Source of the DNA: Kappaphycus alvarezii
Taxonomy: Eukaryota; Rhodophyta; Florideophyceae; Gigartinales; Solieriaceae
Assembly (NCBI GenBank): GCA_002205965.3
Contig: NADL03000490.1
Span: forward strand, 310,001 to 374,000
Length of the DNA stretch: 64,000 nt
Direction: 5' to 3'
The notes under the pieces are model-generated. The model did not search any database, was not told the origin of the DNA, and saw only the letters and a program-made list of their open reading frames with translations. A program made the position numbers and the translations under genes. How positions within the stretch are numbered: the stretch's first letter is position 1; every line of letters begins with the position of its first letter. Positions 15,801 through 27,220 of the stretch are shown one piece after another.

Positions 15801-17750
15801 ATGGTTACGCATTTTCCGAGTGTTTTCTCAGAAACTATGCCTTTTGTCACAAAAATAGGATTTGTATTGGAGTGTTCAGCTACTTATATAAAACTTCCGA
15901 CAGGCCTACTATGAGACACGGAGCATTCCTTCGCAACTGAAACTTCCCCAGGAAGAATATGACCACCTACGTACAATATGATCGTTCGCCCCACTGGAGG
16001 TTCATCAACAGGTAAGTACTGGGAATCTTTGAGTAATAGTCGGTAAAAAACTCAAGAGTGGCCATGACTGATGGTGAAAGTAGCGCGATGGGTTAAAAAA
16101 GGATGGAAAAGTTGTTTTTATAATGGTTAAAAGTTTTATTGAATCTTAATTGGTGCAAATAGTGACCGAATAAATTTTTAATCCACTTTCTTCATACAGA
16201 GTTTGCGTAAATATTTGTACCTGTACAGGACATAGAAGAAAAAAAATCTTCATATCTCCTTGCAAAGTATTTAATTTTTTCTACATTATTTTGGCCGTTA
16301 TGCACATTCAACAAGGAAAATGTTATGTCCGCGAAAATTATGTGGATTTCAATCGAACAAAAATAAGAGACAGATTAGTATCTGCAGATATGTACCAGAT
16401 GGCGTAGCTTAGGCGCTGCATGATTCGATCGAGAGCGGTGTGAAGTGATAAGTCTGGGAAAAAAGCACCTAGAGTTTCACGTATGTGCTGTGACTGAACA
16501 GCGATTGTATCGAAGGAAAGGAAGGTAAATTGGAATGGTCGGTGAGCAAGTGGATCAAAATTCGTGAGAAGATACGCGGACCGCAGTTATCGGCTAAATT
16601 AACTGCCTTTATCGTTACTGGCTCAGTAGACGGCTTTCATCTCGGTGTTTGCAGTCTTTTAAAGGTCTGAGTGTCCACATACACCGCAAGAGGAAATTTT
16701 GATGGATTTTGGTGGCTGGATTGCCCATGACAAGTTTTTTGAAATATTTATGGTATTGGCAGATCAATAGAGCGCACTTTGGAATCAGGGAGTAGGTAGA
16801 GATCTGCACTTCTGCGGTGAGGCTTCAATTATTACTTATATTGGGTGCAAAAAGATCTATATTTTAAATGCTCTGAGTAATCTCAGAGTTCAATCCTTAA
16901 ATACTACAAACTATGGCATATTCGGGCAATGTAGTACCGAAATGTGGAAAGTTGCAGATACTTGGTAAATTATTCCAGCTGTTAAAAATTAATTTCGATA
17001 ATCGACGACGGGTTCGCACATTACACTCTTGACAAACGTTTTCGTGATCTAGTTAATTGAAAAGAAAGACGGACAAAATTATTAAAAAAATAAAGATAGT
17101 ACTGCGAAACATGGTGTATAACAGAGTACCCATTCTCTATCGCATGCGTCACCAAGAGACGACTTAGAAGAGACTAGGAAGCCAAGAAGTATAAGTCGAC
17201 CGAATTAAAGATGGAAAAAATTCCTGAGCCGGTTCATATATTAGTACCCATCCCAAATCATGGTGAAATTTTGAGATATCTTTATTTTTCAAGATTTTTT
17301 TAGACTTCTTCTCTTTTTCCCTCCTTCTTCGGAAGATATTTTTGGATTCGAATGCGCTTTTGCGACAATTTGGAGGCCTTTGGATCGTCACATTAAATTA
17401 TTTCGTGAGCCTTCTCTCTTCTTTATCAATAAAGTAACTACAAATCAGGTGACAATGAATCTTGTGTATATGAACAATTGTTGAGAGAGATACTGTATCA
17501 TGTGGTGAATATATGAGAATTCATAATTCGAAAGATTGATTTGGTGTATGACGAATCATGTAAAACAAATCAACAGAATTCTAAGATACAAAAGTAGGCT
17601 TTTTGATGGGCAATTTTGAGGTCTAAATGCGCCTGAAGTGGGATACCGAGCAAAGAATTGCTCAAACGGATACTTTAGCAAAAATTCCAAATTTGAAGTT
17701 TTCAGAGCCCTTTTCGACGTGTTAAGTTCGCAAATAAAGTACTTGAGCAC
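882..17750. other. AT-rich region with no recognisable gene
   Basis: About 17 kb of AT-rich sequence in which all six frames are closed frequently. The longest open stretches are under 90 codons and most lack an ATG or any motif. I see no LTR, LINE domain, tRNA, tandem array or long inverted repeat. A few short frames look slightly protein-like, at 7,675-7,887 minus, 9,967-10,167 plus and 11,865-12,080 plus (the last with a CIVCGSLSRHNIC cysteine pair), but none has support beyond being open. The stretch is best read as decayed intergenic or very old repeat DNA. Confidence 0.6.
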
Positions 17751-17805
17751 GCAACAGTGATTTATTTACTTTCCCTTCTCTTGAAGTGCTTAAATCTAAC
17801 CCGAT

Positions 17806-19890
17806 GGACTCCAAATGCCCAGATGAGTCGGGAACCTGGTGGAGGAGCGGATGTTCGACGAGGGCGACGATCCCAACTTCCTTGCAGTAGCGGGCAAGAA
17901 CGTTGCGGAGGATGTGGTGACGACGAGTCATTCCGTCTTCGTATTTGCAGGTCAACGCGTGTTGACCACTTGGATCTAAGACGGGTGCGATGTCGGCCGA
18001 GCGGCGGGAGCAGACCGGACAGCGAGTAGATCCAGGGAATAGCGCGATGCCGAGACGTAGAGCCAGAGCGACTTTCCAGGCGGAAGAGGACATGTACGTA
18101 CCGCGGTGGGGTGAGGAAGCGAAGAAAAAACAGACGATACGGAGGATGTGCGCACGGAGAGGAGCCGTGCTCGGTCGTGGGCTGCCGCGGACGAGAACAA
18201 GCTATCGGACTTCGATAGCATGAGTTCAGTTGTGATCGCAGACTGGAGCCTTTCGCCGGGGACCGGCGATGAACAACGCTCGAAAAGAGCCGTAGCTGTA
18301 AGCGACGAAGACAACTGTGGGTGGCGGGAGGATAAGAGCGAGATGGCAGACCGAGGGATCTCTTCCAAGTGGCGGTCCTGGGAAAGGGTAAGCAGGTCGG
18401 AGATAAGTCCAAAAGAATCAATTACAGATGCTGCGTATGCAGCCTCGATAATGTCTGAAATTTGCAGGAGACCTAGACCGCCCATTGAGAAGGGGAGAGA
18501 GGCTTGGAGCCAGGCTCGCTCTGGACAGGGCAGCTGCAATTGGTGGAACGCTTCCCTCTGCTTCTGATCGAAGCTAGCGGCGAGAACCGCAGATTGAGTG
18601 GAGGGAAGCGTACGCAGCAAGTGCATGACCTTGGAGGCGTTCGCGCAGAAGCGTTATAAGAGGGAAGGCCAATTGAGCACCATCCAAGTCTCGAAGGGAT
18701 TGAAAGATGCGGTCAACTTCGTTTTGGCGGCCTGCGAAAAATTGGGAAACAAAAGCGTCCGAGCCAATCGGGGATCCCAGCACGATAAAACCAGGGGGGT
18801 TGAAAAGGGGCAAGGAAGTGCCAAAGGGGAGTGGGAAAGGGAGAAGCCGTAAACTTGGGTCTTGGCAAGGTTGAGCTGGAACCGTAGTGGACCTCCTTCA
18901 AGCTGGATGAAACGGATGGCAGCAGCGGCTTGGGATCGAGGAAGAACAATGTTACCGTCATCTGCGTACCAAGCGTTCAGGGCAGGTGAGAACTTCTCCT
19001 GTAACGATAGCAAGAGCGGATGGAGAGCCAGGGCAAAGAGCAAGGGACCGAGGGATCACCTTGCTGAGTGTCCTCTGAACTACGCACATAGTAGGGTCCG
19101 AAAGCAAGCTCTGTAGGAGCATCGTAACAAGAGTGTACCCACCGTGCGAGGCCTGGGGCATGTGTCTGTACGGCTTCCAGAATGCGCTGGCGGGAGATGC
19201 AATTGAAAGCGTTGCGAGCATCTATCTGGACCAAGACGTGATCGTGGAACTTGGATCTCTGGGAAAGACGACGCACAGAATGAATTATTGCATCGGTGCC
19301 GTTCTTGACGCCTAACCCGACCTGATGGGGCAGAAGGTAAGAGCGGATGGCGGGGGTGGCTTTGTGTGCCGCGATCCTAGAAATTAGGCGTCGGTAGAGA
19401 AGCCCAACCGCAATCGGACGGATTCCCCCGTTTGGCTTCGGCAGCGCAGTAAGACGGCCTCCGCAGAAATACGGGCGGCACGCGGCCGGCAGATCGCTGT
19501 TGAAACAGAGGTTGAGGAACTTTGTCAGGGCATGTAGGCAATCCCTCCTGGGCGTGACCCCACCTGCCGGGCGAAGCAGCATTCGCAAGAACACTGGGGA
19601 TAGACCATCGGCCCCAGGAGCGGTTGAAGGATCCAGGCTGTGAATGGCACGGCGGACATCCGAGACCGAGAACTTTAGCGCCGGAGGCAAACCGTGAGGG
19701 GGCATGGGAGTGATTGGGAGGGGGGGCGGGGGATGAAGTGAAGCCAAGGATTGAAAGGTAGCTTCGCTGGGGAGAGTGGGGGACCGACTTGGAGAAGGGC
19801 TGCCGTGGCCCGGGAAGGGCTACCCCGGGAGAGGAAGCGACGGCATCTGCGAAGGACCGTTCCCTGAGGGATGAAGGGGAGTGGTGCGAG
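17806..19890 (-). mobile_element. RLE-type LINE, 3' portion: reverse transcriptase and CCHC finger
   Basis: On the minus strand this encodes the core of a non-LTR retrotransposon polyprotein. The 5' linker (near 19,780-19,870) contains RRCRRFLSRGSPSRATAALL. Reverse transcriptase fingers and palm follow at 18,977-19,747 (SLDPSTAPGADGLSP, LTALPKPNGGIRPIAVG, QIDARNAFN, DTQQGDP). The catalytic box AWYADDGNIV lies in a second frame at 18,654-19,043. A thumb-like region at 17,976-18,626 has SMGGLGLLQ. A CCHC finger near 17,930-18,010 reads CPVCSRRSADIAPVLD then SGQHALTCK. The RT is therefore split by a frameshift near 19,040, with another near 19,780. A CCHC finger after RT is typical of R2/CRE/NeSL-like LINEs with a C-terminal restriction-like endonuclease. 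That endonuclease is lost here: homology with the 61-63 kb copy stops at about 17,806. Confidence 0.85.
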
Positions 19891-19899
19891 TAACACGAA

Positions 19900-20690
19900 A
19901 AGGGGTTTAAAGTTGGTATACTGCGTGTGGGACATACGGTGCAGTCGGTCAACGCCGCATACGACTCTTACCGCACCTTAGCGCAGCATTCTGACAACTT
20001 TGACGCACCAAAGCTTACCTTCTCCGGCATAATGGATCTAGAGAATGATCTCTCGGCTGATGACCTCGTCGCAGTATGGCAAGGTCTGCGTTCTGAAATC
20101 TCTCGCTTGGAAGACGACAATTGCAAATGGTCTCCGGCTCGATCCTTCGCCACCACTCTCCGGGATATCGATACGACAATACTTGCCAAACTGTCGGACC
20201 TCCCTGGTTTCCCTGGAGCAGTCCCTCTGCCTCCCCCACCAGCAGCGGCAGGTGGATTCAAACGCCGCCATACCCAGACTGCCCCTGTTCCGCCTCAAAC
20301 GGATGGCTGGATTACGTTCGGTGCCCCGAATGCCCAATCGCCCATCCCTCCGCTCCCTACTACACCAGCAGACATCAACCCCTATGGTCTCCTCCAACAC
20401 ATTCCCGCCCCCGATGCCGACATGGATCCTAACGCATGAATCTCCCAGCTGTGAATCTAGTTTCAGGACCATCCCAGTCACCCTCACCTTCCGCTCCCTC
20501 CTCTCCGCCCCTCTCCCTGTTCTCACCTTCATTCCTCACCCGGTCCAAGCCGCGGCTTACGACTTATACTTTGCTGCCTTGTACCGCGTCATATCTGCTC
20601 CATCACCAGAGCACAGGACTCGAGCCCTTCTGGAACTTCTTGCCATCTCGAAGTTGGTTTTCCGACACAACCGCCCCCGCGCTCTTGTCT
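19900..20690 (+). mobile_element. Inverted 5' portion of the same LINE
   Basis: This GC-rich segment reads in the opposite direction to the RT half it touches. A 170-codon frame at 19,927-20,439 (GTG at its listed start, no ATG) encodes an amphipathic N-terminal part (DLENDLSADDLVAVWQGL) followed by a proline-rich stretch (PLPPPPAAAGG). A second frame at about 20,450-20,685 encodes IPHPVQAAAYDLYFAALYRV and LLELLAISKLVFRHNRPR. From memory of related LINEs, a block of this kind precedes the RT in CCHC/RLE polyproteins. So this is LINE sense sequence in plus orientation, while the downstream half is minus. It ends inside the 3' part of Ty3 fossil A near 20,690. The assignment rests on my recollection of the family, not on a search. 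Confidence 0.6.
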
Positions 20691-21184
20691 CCCGAAGGTC
20701 CTCCTCTGGTCATCATCACTGCTTCAGGAGTATCCTCGCCGCCTCCAACGTTCCCAATTTGTGGCGGAGAAACGTAAGGTTCCCATAGAGGATACGGGAC
20801 CAGTCTGTATTCCATATCCGGGGGTAAGGCGTAACCTCTCAGTCGCACATCTTGGTTGTTCTTGAGAAATACCTAAATTGGACGGATAATATTCAGATAC
20901 GTTTGCGACAAGTCTCCAGCAGCTACCATTCCATATCTTCCTATAGAGTAATGGTATATTACCTCCACAAACTCTGGACCTGCTTCCGTGAACCTTCCGT
21001 TTTGGAATGAAAATAGAACTCTTTTTAATAGTCGGAAATCTTCTTCAGGTAGCAATGGTCCGTTCAACGTACGAAAACATAGGCATATATTAATGTAGAA
21101 ATGGATGATTACGTGGAGTTCGTAGTAGTCCCGTGTAATCGAGATGATCCATTCCCAGGCCCTTTTTCCTCCCATAGGAATCAT
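20690..21184 (-). pseudogene. Extra 3' module of Ty3 fossil A, function unknown
   Basis: Downstream of the integrase is a conserved protein block (GGKRAWEWIISITRDYYEL, INICLCFRTLN, LFSFQNGRFTEAGPEFVEV, MEYRLVPYPLW). The same block is present in fossil B at about 88 percent amino-acid identity by eye. I recognise no envelope features: there is no signal peptide and no furin-like site. A chromodomain is not evident. It sits in the slot where some LTR elements carry an accessory or env gene. Function unknown. Its end is cut by the LINE near 20,690. Confidence 0.6.
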
Positions 21185-21289
21185 TCTATAGTTAAAGATG
21201 AGTATGCCCCGTGGTTGCGCATAGTCCTGTGTGAGAAGGAATTCTTCAGGCCTCTGATGGTAAGGGACCAGACGACGTGCATGGATGGC

Positions 21290-22455
21290 CCTCCTTTATC
21301 TCTTCCCTGAGCTTGAACAGAGCTGATAGTGCGGGTTTCTTTCCTCCGTGACGATGCAAGCGTTCGAGTACTTGGTTTGGAAGGCCGGCCACTTCACAGC
21401 CTGCTGCATTTCTTTTCCATGTACTACAAGTACTTTAGAGCCAACTGAAAAGGTTCTTACTGAAGGTTCTGCATCCTTATTGCTTGTCTATGTTAGCGCG
21501 CGGTGTGATCTCCAGCCTTCGGTGGCCAGTAGTTCAACTTCCCTACTCTCTTCATCGATAATATTTGTTTCCATGTCTCTCTGTAACATTCTAGGAGCTC
21601 TTCCGTACATTAGCTCGAATAGTGAGCGTCCATTTCTTCCTCTTCTTCGAAGATAGCCGTATAACACTTTTGGTAAGGCATCTTTCCACTGGATTTCATT
21701 CTCCGACATAGTTTTCGATATTGCTCGTTTGATGGTTCCAAACATCCTCTCCGCTTTCCCGTTGGACATAGGAGCGTATGCGAGAACGGTCTTCAGCTGA
21801 ATCCCTTTCTCTTCCAAAAAACGAAGCAGTGAAGTTGCAGTAAAACAAAGGGCGTTATCCGAGATGATCCTTTTTGGAAGACCAAACGGTTCAATTATTT
21901 CTTTTTCGATGAATCTCAGTACCACCCCAGCATTTGCCTCCTCAACTGCAACTGCTATTGGCCATCCCGTAAGATGTTCCACCCCTATAAGGAAATTTTT
22001 GTTTCCGGAAGAGGTTTCCTTGAACGGGCCCGCAAAGTCAATTGAGAATGTTTCAAAGAGACCGGAAACTGGAAAACTTAGAGTCGTCTTATACTTTCGT
22101 ATTGGAGTGAATTTTTGACAGTTGTCGCAGCATTTCACGAAATAATAGACGTTTTTAGGGATACTGGGCCACCAGAATCTCTCCGTAATGAACTTTTTGG
22201 TTGTTTCGAGATCCCAATACCCTAAATCATTATGGAAAGCCTCAACATCTTCATTTTTTCTTCGAAAGGGGTCAGTAGTCGGGGACCGGCTTTAGTGTGC
22301 CGGAAGAGTTTCCCATTCCACAATGTAAAAGCATTTTGATTCCTGCGTACCCAATTTCTGTGTTCAAGATCAACCTTTCTCATTTTTAGTCCATCGAGGA
22401 ATTTGATCAGTCCGTAAATATTAGCTACGTACTCGTTATCGTTCGGCAACTGCAC
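21290..22455 (-). pseudogene. Integrase with GPY/F module of Ty3 fossil A
   Basis: A zinc-binding remnant (CDNCQKFTPI) precedes the DDE core: FSIDFAGPFKE with the first Asp, RIISDNALCFTA with the second, and MSNGKAERMFGTIKRA with the Glu. The C-terminal module, equivalent to VLVVHGKAMQQ and HARCLIPYH in fossil B, lies around 21,290-21,487. This enzyme joins element DNA to the host chromosome. Part of a broken fossil. Confidence 0.88.
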
Positions 22456-22499
22456 CTTGGCGACTCCGACGATGTCCTCCGAAGCTTTTTCATTTGGAA

Positions 22500-24233
22500 T
22501 CAGTGCTTCCCCAAGCGGGATAGGTAATCGGCAGGCTGATTATTGCGTCCGGGTCTATTCACAATTTCAAACCGATATTCTGCGAAAATGTCGAGCCATC
22601 GGGCCAAGCGGTGATGTACATCCTTCTTTTGGAATGCTGTTTTAAGTGCCTGGTGATCAGTTATCAAGACAAATTTCTCGAGTGATAAAAGATATACGCG
22701 AAACTTTTTCAGCGCGAAGACAACAGCTAGCGCTTCTTTCTCGCAGACTGAGTATCCCTTTTCCGCATCATTCAGAGTTCGGCTTGCGAATTGAACAGGG
22801 TGTAGTCTTCGGTTTTCATCTTTTTGGGACAAAAGGCACCCAAAGACCGTTCTGAGGCATCTGTCTCCACAACGAATGGTCTCTTGAAATCTGGGTACAT
22901 GAAACTGGGGGAACACATAGCTTATCTTTAAGCTCCTGAAATGCAGTTTCCATTTACTTGTTCCAGTAATATTTTCCGTTCTTCGTAGTGCTGGCATGTA
23001 ACGGTGCTGCAGTCTTGGCGAAATCTTTGATAAATCTTCTGTAATATGAGGCCAGTCCTAAGAAGCTTCGGACCTCCGTCTTTGAAGCGGGCTTAGGTGC
23101 CAACTTTTTTTTTTTCGTTTTCTCTGGATCCACTCTAATTCCCTCTTGGTCGACGATATGACCGAGTAATTGGATAGAAGTTTTCGCAAAGAAGCATTTG
23201 CTCAACTTACTTTTCAAGCTATACTCCGATATCCTCTCCACAACTGTCTTGACGTGCGAAACGTGCCGATCCAATGTTTCTGAGAATATGACGACATCAT
23301 CGATATAGACTCTTGCGAATGGAAGTCCTTTCAAAACCTCGTTCATCATTCTTTGGAATGTAGCTGGTGCATTCATGAGACCAAAAGGCATCACTTCGAA
23401 CCTGAACGTACCGGCTTTGCTGGTAAAGGTTGTTTTTTCCTTACATTTTTCATCCAATGGAATCTGCCAATAGCCAGTGTAAAGGTCAATTGAGGTGAAA
23501 TACCTCCCGTCCTTCAGGTCCCGAGGATCTCCTCCATGTTCGGAATCGGAAATCGATCGGGTATCATTATCTGGGTCAGTTGTCGGTAATCGACGCAAAA
23601 ACGCAGATTTCCATCCTTCTTTGGTGCGACCACAACTGGAAACGACCATGGGGATGAAACTGGTCGAATAATATCATTTTTCAGCATACTTGTAACATTT
23701 TCTGAGATAAATTGGTCATATTTTGGCGGTTGACGTCTAGGCTTGTGGTAAATCGGTTGAGTGTCGGCAAGTTCGAACGAGTGAGTAACCGTTACACTTG
23801 CTTGTCTCAAATCTGAAACGCTCCATGCAATTACTTCGGAAGATGTTAACATGTCGGATATTTTCAGTGAGGCGGGGGCGGGAAGGTGCTGCACTTTTCC
23901 TTGGATTTCTGCCATTTGGCGCCCTTTTTCTTCTTGATCCTCAACCTCAATATTTTGAAGGACCTCTTCCGTCGTGCTCACATCTTCATATATGGAATTC
24001 GACGTATTCTTATTTTCTTTGCAAAGGTAATCTTCTTTCATGCTCCGAATTCTGTTCTTTGATTCTATATTATCGCAAAAAGAAACAAATTCGGGTTTCA
24101 AACTTATCCTAGAATTCCAGTCGTCATCTGTTTCAAACCCAGAATCATAATCGTCCCATGCCATGTTCATTACCCCGAGGGTACCATTTTCCACTTCCGA
24201 AAGTGTTAGTTGGTTCCGAATCTTCGCTGTCAT
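22500..24233 (-). pseudogene. Reverse transcriptase and RNase H of Ty3 fossil A
   Basis: RT motifs in order are NDIIRPVSSPWSFPVVV, LRFCVDYRQL, FTSIDLYTGYWQIPL, FRFEVMPFGLMNAPATFQ and the catalytic YIDDVVIFSE. The connection has HIVDQEGIRVDPEK and FLGLASYYRRFIKDFA. RNase H (22,500-22,997) shows the TRTLNDAEKGYSVCEKEALA-type block, TDHQALK and ADYLSRLG, typical of Ty3/gypsy. It copies the element RNA into DNA. The upstream 23,650-24,233 part is an acidic spacer. Part of a broken fossil. Confidence 0.9.
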
Positions 24234-24235
24234 AG

Positions 24236-25035
24236 CTAGAAGAAATCTTCACTGTCCGTTTCTTTTAAATCTTCAGGATGCGTGCTTTTGTCGAAATCCA
24301 GGGACATCTTCACGGTTCTGCCGTCAATATTAACTGAAACCATTTGATTGCCCAAGTCAATGCATGTCCCTAGTCTTTCCATTGTGGGGCAGCCAATGAT
24401 TGCATCGAAAGGGAGATCCGGCATGACAAGAAAGTGTACATCAACTTTAGATTCCCCAAAGAACATGGAAACATTGTCAACAGTGCCCATGCATTTTGAG
24501 ACGGTTCCATCCGCTACAGTTATTTTTCGAGTCGTTGGAGTAATGTCGAGACCTAGATCTGTCACCAAAGTTTCTGAAATGAGGTTTGGAACAGCACCCG
24601 AATCGAAGAGAGCTGGGTTTTCATACCCAATACTTTGACTGGTACCAGCTTAAGACGTCTTGGTGCTGTCGAGGCCGATTGAAGAAACAGTTTCTTACCC
24701 TTAGCGGACTTATTAGACCTGATAATTTTTTTGAGTTCTTTTCTCGCATCCTCTGCGTCGCCCCTCAAAAGTTGACCAAACGTTATCCCAGTTGGGGCCG
24801 ATGCAAGCTCAGCCACCAAATTGTACCTCTTCACATACTCTAGTACGTCCTTAGAGATACTCTTAACTTTCTTACTCTTTTTCGTCTTCTTGGCCGGAGT
24901 GACTCCCACTCCTGGAACAACTTGATCAGACCTCTTGGTTCGAGGAGGTACAGGTGCTGGGATATGCTCCAGCATTCCATACTCTAGCCTAGGTTTCTTC
25001 GATAAAATGTTCCCTTCCCCATCCCTTTTTGTCAC
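24236..25035 (-). pseudogene. Basic linker and aspartic protease of Ty3 fossil A
   Basis: A lysine-rich linker (PAKKTKKSKKVKSISKDV) is followed by a retropepsin-like domain. Near 24,600 the reading is ...LFDSGA..., the expected D-S/T-G catalytic motif, and the domain continues TLVTDLGLDITPTTRKITVA with the C-terminal LPFDAIIGCPTMERLG. One protease domain per chain fits a dimeric enzyme that cleaves the polyprotein. Part of a broken fossil. Confidence 0.8.
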
Positions 25036-26115
25036 ATTGACTTGACTAATCTCTTCAGCGATGGATACGTTACCGCATCCGTCAACCTTTGATCCCTTCT
25101 ATTTTGTAAGATTTTCACCTCTGGTCCTGAATCACTCCTTGCTTCCGATAAATTTGCTCTTCTGTTGTCTTTAGACCAGCAGTTACTTTCATGATGCCCA
25201 TATCGACCGCACTTTGCACAACGAGTGTTTCTATGTGGATTATCAGGCACCTGTTTGCAAAGTGTCCAGGCTTGTGACAGTAAGAACAGACTTTTGCGGC
25301 TTTAGGGACCCCAGACTGGTTCTTTTTAATGGTAAGAGTAAGGCTTTCCAACTGCGAGGTTATCATGTCAAGTCGACTATCGAATCGGGTTTCCAACCTT
25401 TCTTCCAAGTTTTTGACATCGCTCCTGACAGATTCTAATGCCGCTGCACTAGTAGCCGGCCTTTGATAATTCTTTTCAGGATGTACGATAGACATCGATG
25501 TGCGGGTTTCCCTCGGTACCTCACTCAGTGACTGAAACGTCTCCGAATTTTTGACAAATTCTACTATGGTTCCCTTCAGTTCATCAAACTGTGAGGGCCC
25601 TTGATGAGGAGGAAATCGGAGAGCCGCTTATCCCCCATGGCCGCCTTACGCAGCATTCCGTACTTGGCTTGGGCGGTGAACCCAGCCTTTTCATAAAGAT
25701 CACACAAGTACACCAATGAGCCTAACAAATCGTCGAAGTTGAGCCGGGCCTCTATGGCGGTACGAATCATCTCATCTGGTTCTACCTCCTTAGCATACTC
25801 TTTCACAAGCCACTCACATACCTCACCGAAGTTACGCCCATTCCCGTTAAGAGACCACCCGTCGATAAACTTGGACTTATATTTGTGCTTTGCGTCACAA
25901 TGAAGATAGGCGAAGATACTTGCGACCTTCTCTTCATCGCCCTTCTCACGCATAACAACGTTGACATATGTGCAAAGAAACTCCTCAACGTCTTCAGTCT
26001 TGCCCCTGTGAACGTTATACGAGCAGCATTGAGATCCATGATTACAGAAAAGAAATCCCCCGAAGTGTTCCTTACTACTGCTCAACTCGAATACCTCGGG
26101 TGCAACCCCCTCCAC
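25032..26115 (-). pseudogene. Gag region of Ty3 fossil A
   Basis: The capsid-like part carries the stretch EVCEWLVKEYAKEVEPDE and is followed by a coiled-coil-like segment and two zinc knuckles, CSYCHKPGHFANRC and CAKCGRYGHHESNC. Paired CX2CX4HX4C knuckles are the nucleic-acid-binding part of retroelement gag. The start codon sits about 15 bp inside the LTR. Part of a broken fossil. Confidence 0.85.
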
Positions 26116-26129
26116 AAGAGTACCAAATT

Positions 26130-26563
26130 ATAGGGGTAAATCGGCGGTGGAAGAGATCCTCAGAACCAATTACCCTGAGAAGGAGGTGTTGCGAGCGACA
26201 AAAGTGCTACCATACTATTGTTGAAAGAACAAAAGGGAGTGTATATAGAAGAGAGTTGAGGAAGCTACGAGCAAGTATGAAAGGGGCAGGGTCTACCAAC
26301 GACGCTCTGCGACTAGCGTAAGAAAAAGTTTTCTTGGGTCTGAAGTTGACTCTCAACTTCCTACTACTCGGGACTTGGCTTGAAGTTGTCTGCCAACTTC
26401 CTTTATGCTTTGTGTTTGACTTAACTTGTTGAGCGCCCCGCTCGGGTATGCTGGTTCCCAAGTAGTCCTACTATTTCATGCAAAAGCCCCTTATATAGAG
26501 TTTTCAACCCTCACATTCTGTAGCACCTATACAGTACCTATGTGCCAAATTTGCACCGCCACA
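26130..26563 (-). repeat. 5' LTR of Ty3 fossil A
   Basis: Read on the minus strand, the LTR begins TGTGGCGGTGCAAATTTGG at 26,563 and ends ...GATTTACCCCTATAA near 26,130, just before the gag start. A TATA-like box (CTATATAAG on the minus strand) lies near 26,491-26,500. The last ~200 bp are shared with the LTRs at 52.3-53.0, 58.6-59.0 and 61.6-62.5 kb. Directly inside is TTTGGTACTCTTGTGG, which could be the primer-binding site; I cannot assign the tRNA. Confidence 0.75.
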
Positions 26564-26659
26564 GTACAGTGCAAAGCATCCCTCTAAAATAATTAAAAAT
26601 ATAATTGTAAGTACAGTGACAGCTCAGCCAGCGCAGCCAACTCAGCCAGCGCAGCATGC

Positions 26660-27183
26660 CAAGGAATATCTACAATTTTCATTATATCAATCCCCACCAG
26701 CTTCAACCTGCCCTTTCATCTTCAAATCGAATCACTGTTTACTCCCCACCATCGTATTAATCCTAAGACTGACCGCTCCTTTCAACATGACAAAACGCTA
26801 TGTATTAGCCATTTCCCTGTGATGAATATCTGCCAACTCTTCATAGCCGAAACCTCCGTCCATCACGGATTCCTTGTAGTCCCTGTGAAGTCTTCCACCG
26901 AATCAGCTCAATTTCCGCCCCGACTCTCTCCTCAAGTAACCTGCGTACTCCAGGAGAGGTCTAGCCCACGATGCTTGATGCGCGGCTTGGTGTTCCAATC
27001 TTTCGACTCCTACCCCGGCCTACCTGCCTCGCTGGCCACAAGTCACCCCCTCTTCTCCTCGAAGAGCACAAAACCTAACCTTTCTCATGCAAGAGCTTTA
27101 CAGGGGCCGTCTGCAGCTATTTACGACTCCAAGACCTTCTCTGCAAAGATTTTACGAAAACTGACATCTTCCTGTCCGTGAAC
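26660..27183 (+). other. Uncharacterised open frame of about 170 codons
   Basis: One frame stays open from near 26,660 to the stop at 27,182-27,184, passing an ATG at 26,822 that would give 120 codons. The product is rich in Ser, Pro and Leu, with no motif I recognise (for example ICQLFIAETSVHHGFLVVPV). It sits between the Ty3 LTR and the small inverted-repeat elements, and its CT-rich composition resembles 53.4-53.9 kb. It may be coding, or an anonymous piece of a repeat. Just upstream, 26,627-26,660 is a short imperfect duplication built on CTCAGCCAGCGCAGC. Confidence 0.22.
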
Positions 27184-27220
27184 AGTGATCGCGTCATTGC
27201 CACTCATCTCCACAACAGAG

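Larger units (their letters stand above)
20690..26563 (-). mobile_element. Ty3/gypsy LTR retrotransposon fossil A
   Basis: An LTR retrotransposon in minus orientation in Ty3/gypsy order: LTR, gag with two zinc knuckles, protease, reverse transcriptase, RNase H, integrase, GPY/F module, then an extra 3' module. Only the 5' LTR (right end) is present. The left end is cut where LINE sequence begins near 20,690, and no second LTR is found beyond the LINE. It is broken, with roughly half a dozen or more breaks, but the protein domains are still easy to read, so it is moderately young. It is closely related to fossil B at 46.5-53.0 kb and distantly to fossil C at 33.7-38.97 kb. Confidence 0.92.

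Noticed and set aside
19927-20439. Proline-rich 170-codon frame as a host gene
   Set aside because: It has no ATG start and is bounded on both sides by LINE sequence, so LINE N-terminal coding is the simpler reading.
20045-20788. A 247-codon plus-strand frame as a separate gene
   Set aside because: It overlaps a differently framed 170-codon frame and runs into the antisense of Ty3 fossil A. Only its 20,450-20,685 part looks coding, as LINE sequence.
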